This document shows positions 54,896 to 58,733 of a DNA stretch of 58,733 nucleotides, in pieces; position 1 is the first letter of the stretch, and every line of letters starts with the position of its first letter. The notes beneath the pieces are model-generated. The model had not been told where the DNA came from and did no database searches. It saw only the letters and a list, made by a program, of their open reading frames with translations. The DNA is from a virus. Location: the IMG/VR virus record IMGVR_UViG_3300046792_000073, positions 1 to 58,733 of that record; one strand, written 5' to 3'. A program made the position numbers and the translations under genes.

Positions 54896-55036
54896 ATGCA
54901 GGTCAACGGATGGACCTACGACCCGGCCCGGCGGCTGTGGTTCGCCGACGCCAGCGACGGTATCCGCTGGCTTGCCCTCGACGGCGGCCCGGACGACGCC
55001 CCGGCGTTCCGGCCCGACGCATTCCTGCCCGCGTAA
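54896..55036 (+). CDS. Small WYL-like repeat protein
   Basis: This 46-residue protein (MQVNGWTYDPARRLWFADASDGIRW...) looks like a single beta-hairpin unit rich in Trp and Asp. GAGAGAGGAAC lies before the ATG. Not recognised. Confidence 0.6.
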   Translation: MQVNGWTYDPARRLWFADASDGIRWLALDGGPDDAPAFRPDAFLPA

Positions 55037-55039
55037 GAC

Positions 55040-55101
55040 CCGAGAGAGGAACCGCCCGGCACTTCCCCGCCGGGCGAACCCCGAGAGAGAGGAACCCTGC
55101 C
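55040..55101 (+). promoter_or_regulatory. Tandem GAGAGAGGAAC leaders with a hairpin between
   Basis: Two leader copies lie at 55042-55052 and 55084-55094; only the second has a start codon behind it. Between them an 8-bp hairpin (55053-55060 with 55069-55076) starts directly after the first copy. The first may be a relic of a lost small gene. Confidence 0.5.
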
Positions 55102-55488
55102 ATGCCCGCCAGCAGCGTCACCGCCGCGATCACCGGAACCGACCACGCCACACCGGCGCTGGCCCGGGTCGCGGCGGTGACGCTGCTGGCGGGCTACCCA
55201 GCGACCGCGGTCACCGTCCAGCTTGTCGGCCTGGCCGTCGAGGGCGGCCTGCGCCCGCAGGCCGATCCGAGACGCCGGCGCGGCCTGTACCGGGTGTTCG
55301 TCAACGGCCCCGGCCGTGACGCCCTGTTCGGCTGCATCGACATCAGCGAGACCACCGGCCGGGCCGTCCGCGCCTACCTGACCCACGGCAACGACGGGGT
55401 CGAGCGCAGGTACGAGTCGGTCGCCGGCATCCGCGCCGTCCTCGCATCGTGGGCGGCGATCCAGCGTGAAAGGAACACCCACCCATGA
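55102..55488 (+). CDS. Hypothetical protein
   Basis: The 128-residue protein has HATPALARVAAVTLLAGYPATAVTVQLVGLAVEGGL, then a beta-rich end with GRDALFGCIDISETTGRAVRAYL. ATGA overlap with the next gene. Not recognised. Confidence 0.6.
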   Translation: MPASSVTAAITGTDHATPALARVAAVTLLAGYPATAVTVQLVGLAVEGGLRPQADPRRRRGLYRVFVNGPGRDALFGCIDISETTGRAVRAYLTHGNDGVERRYESVAGIRAVLASWAAIQRERNTHP

Positions 55489-56006
55489 CAAGCTCGCGCG
55501 ACATTCAGATCGCGTTCGACAAGCTCGCCTACGACCTCAACCTGGCCGGGGTCGGGCAGGAACTGCTCGACCGGCTCGCCACCCTGGCGACCGTGGTCCG
55601 GGGATACGCCGCCGGGCCGGCCGGCGACATCTACGCCGCCGACCCGGCGACCACCGCCGCCCACGCCGACCTCGCCGACCTCGACGACGGCGGCCCGGCC
55701 CTCGACACCGATCAGAAACTGGCCCGCGCCGCCGTCCTGGCGACGATCGGGAACAGCAACCAGCTAGCCCGGCTGCTCGCCGAGGAAACCGGTCCCGCAC
55801 CCGAGCCGGCTATCGCGCCCGAGCCGGCTGTCGCGCCGTCTGCGCTCGGCCCGTCCCAGGACGGCCTGACCCTGTATCAGGTGAGCGTCGGCACATACCC
55901 AGTCGGCCGGATCTTCTCGGCCGAGGTCATGGGGGTCAACCCGCTCGACGCCCTGGCGGTCGCCCCGCGCGAACTGCGCGCCCGCTACCCGGAGATCACC
56001 GAGTAA
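55485..56006 (+). CDS. Hypothetical protein
   Basis: The 173-residue protein is helical and acidic to about residue 100, followed by a Pro/Ala repeat (PEPAIAPEPAVAPS) and a C-terminal domain YQVSVGTYPVGRIFSAEVMG. ATGA overlap with the previous gene. The stop leads directly into a hairpin-promoter element. Confidence 0.6.
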   Translation: MTSSRDIQIAFDKLAYDLNLAGVGQELLDRLATLATVVRGYAAGPAGDIYAADPATTAAHADLADLDDGGPALDTDQKLARAAVLATIGNSNQLARLLAEETGPAPEPAIAPEPAVAPSALGPSQDGLTLYQVSVGTYPVGRIFSAEVMGVNPLDALAVAPRELRARYPEITE

Positions 56007-56021
56007 GAAATACTGGCCCGC

Positions 56022-56073
56022 GTGGGCGGATCGCCTTGGCAGGCGGCCCGCCCACCACCTATTCTTAACATGT
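56022..56073 (+). promoter_or_regulatory. Hairpin-promoter element TTGGCA-N18-TATTCT
   Basis: TTGGCA (56036-56041) and TATTCT (56060-56065) are spaced by 18 nt. The -35 lies in the tip of a hairpin: 56022-56029 with 56048-56055 and 56032-56036 with 56041-56045, with loop TGGC. The -10 runs into TTAACATGTAAG. The hairpin plus TATTCTT could also end the upstream transcript. Confidence 0.7.
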
Positions 56074-56098
56074 AAGGACTTGAGGGAGAGGAACCCAG

Positions 56099-56305
56099 AT
56101 GACCCAGACCGCCGCCCAGCAGCAGCCGGCCGAGACCATCGACGACGTCGTCGCCCAGATCGAGGCCGGCCGGCGCGGGTACACCGGCATCGTCACCGGC
56201 GAGCCGTTCGCCGACGACCAGGGCACCCGCTGGCACCAAGTATTCGAATACACCAACGGCCGCTGCACCGACGCCTACGTCAGCCGCCACGGCCAGCAGA
56301 TCTGA
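56099..56305 (+). CDS. Small hypothetical protein
   Basis: The 68-residue protein has a Gln-rich start, IDDVVAQIEAGRRGYTGIV and WHQVFEYTNGRCTDAYVSRHG. Its end (CAGATC, then TGAGAGAGGA) is copied by the gene at 57874, where the stop codon forms part of the next leader. Not recognised. Confidence 0.6.
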   Translation: MTQTAAQQQPAETIDDVVAQIEAGRRGYTGIVTGEPFADDQGTRWHQVFEYTNGRCTDAYVSRHGQQI

Positions 56306-56321
56306 GAGAGGACCGACCGCC

Positions 56322-56738
56322 ATGATCGCCATCGGAGAGACCACCGTCGAGGTCGTCAACGGCCTGCCCGTCCTGGTCACCCGCGAGCAGGACATCGTCG
56401 AGATCACCCCCACCAGCCGGACCGTGACGCCGATGTTCCGGCGCGAGGTCATCGGCGCCACCCCGGAACTGGCCGGCGTCGAGATCGCCGCCGCCGAGTT
56501 CGGCCCGGACTGCTGGCACGTCACCCCGGTCTGGGCGCACGTTGACCGCCCGGACACGGGCGGGATCTCGGTCCGTGGGCGCAAGCTCGCTGACCGGCTG
56601 CGCGCAGCGATCCGCGACGGCAAGGCGATCACCGGCGACGCCGTCCTCGTCGATGTCAACGGCCGGACCTACGTCGATGCCCGGCATCACGTCCTGTCCC
56701 GCATGCTTAACGCGGACCTGCGCCGGCTCGGTTACTGA
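56322..56738 (+). CDS. Hypothetical protein
   Basis: The 138-residue protein is beta-rich (VNGLPVLVTREQDIVEITP, FGPDCWHVTPVWAHVD) with helix RGRKLADRLRAAIRDG and a final DARHHVLSRMLNADLRRL. The TGAGAGAGGAC leader at its start includes the previous stop. Not recognised. Confidence 0.6.
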   Translation: MIAIGETTVEVVNGLPVLVTREQDIVEITPTSRTVTPMFRREVIGATPELAGVEIAAAEFGPDCWHVTPVWAHVDRPDTGGISVRGRKLADRLRAAIRDGKAITGDAVLVDVNGRTYVDARHHVLSRMLNADLRRLGY

Positions 56739-56753
56739 CCAGACCCGGCGGAT

Positions 56754-56805
56754 CGGCCCGGATGCCTTGGCAGGCGTCCGGGCCGCCCTGTATTCTTAAC
56801 ACGTA
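56754..56805 (+). promoter_or_regulatory. Hairpin-promoter element TTGGCA-N18-TATTCT
   Basis: TTGGCA (56767-56772) and TATTCT (56791-56796) are spaced by 18 nt. The -35 spans the loop TGGC (56768-56771) of a 14-bp stem, 56754-56767 with 56772-56785, with one G-T pair. The -10 continues into TTAACACGTAAG. It is the clearest member of the family. Confidence 0.75.
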
Positions 56806-56826
56806 AGCGAGAGAGAGGAACCCGAA

Positions 56827-57093
56827 ATGACGACCGCGACGCTCACCCGGGCCGAGGGACTCAACGTCCTCGACGACCTGCGCGAGACCCTGATCCATTC
56901 GGCCACCTGCGAGCAGCCCGGCGCCCAGTGCCCCGCCTGCGACGCCGACCACCTGATCGCCCGGGTCACCCGCGACCTGTACGACAGCTACCCGCTCGCC
57001 GACGCCGTCCAGACCGCCGCCCTGATCGCCCTCGACCTGCCGTATGCGCTCGGCCGGGACGTCAAGGCGATCGTCGCCCGCATTGCCGAATGA
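56827..57093 (+). CDS. Hypothetical protein with CxxC
   Basis: The 88-residue protein has NVLDDLRETLIHSATCEQPGAQCPACDADH, then two helices (TRDLYDSYPLADAVQTAALIALDLPYALG). GAGAGAGGAAC lies before the ATG. Probably zinc-binding. Unknown function. Confidence 0.6.
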   Translation: MTTATLTRAEGLNVLDDLRETLIHSATCEQPGAQCPACDADHLIARVTRDLYDSYPLADAVQTAALIALDLPYALGRDVKAIVARIAE

Positions 57094-57150
57094 CCACCAG
57101 CCGGCGCCGGCCATCGACCGGCACCGGCCAGCTTGAGAGAGGAACGACCG

Positions 57151-57603
57151 ATGACCGCCGACCAGATGATGATCCTCGCCAACCACGAGACCTACTGCCC
57201 CGAGCACGGCGGCTACCGCGACGAGTGCGGCTGCCCGGCCTACCCGCGCGCCGCCGCCGTCGAGGCCAAATGGGGGAAGGCGCACCCGCTGTTCGCCCAG
57301 ATGCGCCAGATCGACCGGCAGAACGTCCTCGACCACGCCGCCCTGACCGGGCAGGGCAACCCGCTCGCCGGCCTGGTCGCCGCGTTCGACGCCGAGCGCG
57401 CCGCCGTCGAGGCCACCCAGACGGCGCCCAGCGTCCCCGTCCCGATCGATCGGGCGATCCACCAGGGGAACACCTGCCCGGTCTGCGGCAAGCAGCACAG
57501 CCGCCCGTCGGCGATCTCGGCGAGACACGTCGCCCAGGCGCTGGCATCCGGGGTCACCGGCTACGACTACGACGCCGAGCGCTGGGTGGGGACGACGTCA
57601 TGA
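57151..57603 (+). CDS. Hypothetical protein with two Cys motifs
   Basis: The 150-residue protein has YCPEHGGYRDECGCPAYPRAA at the start and CPVCGKQHSRPSA near residue 105, two possible zinc sites joined by a helix. The ATG at 57151 follows a GAGAGAGGAAC leader. ATGA overlap with the next gene. Confidence 0.6.
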   Translation: MTADQMMILANHETYCPEHGGYRDECGCPAYPRAAAVEAKWGKAHPLFAQMRQIDRQNVLDHAALTGQGNPLAGLVAAFDAERAAVEATQTAPSVPVPIDRAIHQGNTCPVCGKQHSRPSAISARHVAQALASGVTGYDYDAERWVGTTS

Positions 57604-57737
57604 TCACCGTGTGGGCCAGGTTCCTCGACGGCAGGACCGACTGCTGGGGGACCGAGGGCGGCGAGACCGACGCCCTGATCGCCGAGCTATGGGACGACCC
57701 TGAGGTCGTCGAGGTGTGGACCGAGGGCGACTACTAG
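57600..57737 (+). CDS. Small acidic protein
   Basis: This 45-residue protein (MITVWARFLDGRTDCWGTEGG...) is acidic with several Trp residues. ATGA overlap. It ends 16 bp before a strong terminator. Not recognised. Confidence 0.6.
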   Translation: MITVWARFLDGRTDCWGTEGGETDALIAELWDDPEVVEVWTEGDY

Positions 57738-57753
57738 GGCCAGCAGCCCGGCC

Positions 57754-57788
57754 GGGCCGGCTGTCAACGGATCGTTGGCAGCCGGCCC
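57754..57788 (+). terminator. 15-bp intrinsic terminator
   Basis: Stem 57754-57768 with 57774-57788 (one G-T pair) and a 5-nt loop is followed by GATTAATTA, a weak T-rich stretch. It ends the small-gene transcript just before the next promoter. Confidence 0.7.
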
Positions 57789-57794
57789 GATTAA

Positions 57795-57847
57795 TTACCG
57801 GGAAGGGGTAGGCAAGGACGGACCCCGCCCTGTATTCTTAACACGTA
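57795..57847 (+). promoter_or_regulatory. Promoter TAGGCA-N18-TATTCT with operator-like repeats
   Basis: TAGGCA (57809-57814) and TATTCT (57833-57838) are spaced by 18 nt. TTACCGGGA (57795-57803) lies just upstream, and TTAACACGTAAG follows the -10. A 5-bp stem (57805-57809 with 57822-57826) encloses the -35. Confidence 0.7.
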
Positions 57848-57873
57848 AGCAGTTGAGAGAGAAGGAACCGGAA

Positions 57874-58119
57874 ATGCTCGACACGCTGATGGCCCGGGGC
57901 TACTTCCCCGCCGACGACGCCCCCGCCGGCGCCAACTGGTTTGAACTGACCGCCGGCCCGCGCGGCGTGGTCCGCGTCGTCGTCGAGGACGGCACCGCCG
58001 AGATCTACGTCAACGATGCCCGCAGCGTGAACTACTCGCAGGCCCGCCTGACCGGCGCCTCGCCGGCCATGTTCGACGCCGTCCTGGCCGCCGCCGAGTC
58101 CGACGCCAGCCAGATCTGA
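57874..58119 (+). CDS. Small hypothetical protein
   Basis: The 81-residue protein has LDTLMARGYFPADDAPAGANWFEL, a beta strand run VRVVVEDGTAEIYVN, and helix ARLTGASPAMFDAVLAAAE. The ATG at 57874 follows GAGAGAGAAGGAAC. It ends in the same CAGATC-TGAGAGAGGA junction as the gene at 56099. Not recognised. Confidence 0.6.
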   Translation: MLDTLMARGYFPADDAPAGANWFELTAGPRGVVRVVVEDGTAEIYVNDARSVNYSQARLTGASPAMFDAVLAAAESDASQI

Positions 58120-58136
58120 GAGAGGAACCGACCGCC

Positions 58137-58691
58137 ATGTGCATCCGCTGCGGCACCGGCTCAATCGCCTGGTGCACCCACCCCACCCACCACGGCGAGG
58201 ACAACCCGGCCCGGACGGTCCACGGGATCGCCACGACCCACACGTTCGACCCGGCCCCCGACTGCCTCGGGCCGAACTGCTGGCACGACAACATGACCAG
58301 CTACACGACCGACGCGTCCCCCGAGCAGATCGACCTGTCGGTCCGGTGGCGGGTCACCCTCGACGCGCACTCGGCCGCCCTGCGCGCCCTGCTCGACCCG
58401 GACCTGCCCCCCGGGACGATGGCGATGATCCCGCTCGTCCAGCCGGGCAAGCAGCACGGCTGGTGGGAGACCGGGCAGCCCGTCGAGACCGTCCCCGGCG
58501 TGATCATCCTGGCGACCGAGGGCGGCCACGACGACTCGGCCAAGACGGTCCCCGGGAAGGTCCTGGACTACTCCGCAGCCCGCACCCTGGCCGACAAGAT
58601 CGCCGAGACCTACCTCGCCGGCCGTGACGGCACGTTCGGTCACGCGGTCGTCGAGGCAAACGGCTCGACGTTCGTCCACGAAGGGATCTGA
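58137..58691 (+). CDS. Hypothetical protein with Cys/His N-terminus
   Basis: The 184-residue protein starts MCIRCGTGSIAWCTHPTHH, a probable zinc site, then CLGPNCWHD, then a mixed alpha/beta domain (VRWRVTLDAHSAALRALLDPDLPPG, VPGVIILATEGG). The TGAGAGAGGAAC leader includes the previous stop. The gene ends 42 bp before the window edge. Confidence 0.6.
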   Translation: MCIRCGTGSIAWCTHPTHHGEDNPARTVHGIATTHTFDPAPDCLGPNCWHDNMTSYTTDASPEQIDLSVRWRVTLDAHSAALRALLDPDLPPGTMAMIPLVQPGKQHGWWETGQPVETVPGVIILATEGGHDDSAKTVPGKVLDYSAARTLADKIAETYLAGRDGTFGHAVVEANGSTFVHEGI

Positions 58692-58733
58692 TCCCGGTAA
58701 GAAAAGTGGCCGGTTCCCGTAGGCACGGGAACC
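58692..58733 (+). promoter_or_regulatory. Truncated hairpin-promoter element at window end
   Basis: TCCCGGTAAGAAAAG (58692-58706) resembles the bases before the element at 54412. TAGGCA (58720-58725) spans the loop of a perfect 9-bp hairpin, 58712-58720 with 58725-58733, which ends exactly at the window edge. The -10 would lie outside. Confidence 0.5.

Noticed and set aside
1-58733. CRISPR arrays, tRNA genes and insertion sequences
   Set aside because: I looked for regular spaced repeats, cloverleaf arms and transposase motifs and saw none that I could support; short or degenerate tRNAs could be missed by eye.

Overview
This window looks like most of the genome of a tailed double-stranded DNA phage with siphovirus morphology that infects a high-GC actinobacterium. 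By eye the DNA is about 70% GC. GTG starts are frequent, neighbouring genes overlap by ATGA or GTGA, and several genes have a -10 box 6-7 nt before the start codon, as in leaderless actinobacterial transcripts. The virion and recombination genes (HK97-type head, long tape measure, RecT, YqaJ nuclease) fit an actinophage. I see no integrase, excisionase, immunity repressor, tRNA, DNA polymerase or primase, so the phage is probably lytic and uses the host replisome. The exact host is not visible.

Layout. (1) 171-29553, plus strand, virion and lysis: terminase small and large subunits, portal, prohead protease, major capsid protein, a glycosyltransferase-like gene, several probable head-fibre or decoration proteins (one with about 14 Ala-rich repeats), head-tail adaptor, tail terminator, tail tube, tail chaperones joined by a -1 frameshift, a 1012-residue tape measure with a C-terminal transglycosylase domain, Dit-like protein, minor tail proteins (one with a glycoside-hydrolase-like domain and Ig-like repeats), a Gp37-like tail protein, a DUF1906 endolysin, a permuted NlpC/P60 hydrolase, a holin-like gene and membrane coiled-coil proteins. 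(2) 41784 down to 29574, minus strand, an almost unbroken chain of about 30 overlapping genes: YqaJ exonuclease, RecT, an HNH protein, a glycosyltransferase-methyltransferase-glycosyltransferase group, a YdjM-family membrane protein and many small orphans. (3) 41785-42173, a divergent control region with one promoter in each direction. (4) 42174-58691, plus strand, early or accessory genes: RepA-like AAA_25 ATPase, RusA resolvase, a papain-like protein, a DUF932 protein, a Topo VI-A/Spo11-like Toprim protein, a ParB-like protein next to a C5-cytosine methyltransferase, and many small orphans.

The most unusual part is regulatory. The right arm carries a family of near-identical promoters, T(T/A)GGC(A/G)-N18-TAnnnT. 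In several, the -35 box sits in the loop or arm of a hairpin and the T-rich -10 follows the right arm, so one element of about 50 bp could end one transcript and start the next. Four share TATTCT running into a CTTAAC..GTAAG inverted repeat. A 9-bp word ACCCGGTAA / TTACCGGGT recurs between genes on both sides of the genome, and a leader GAGAGAGGAAC precedes many start codons. Together they suggest a phage-wide regulatory code. A second oddity is an Ig-like domain that seems to be cut in two, its halves lying in two tail genes separated by an inserted fibre-like gene.
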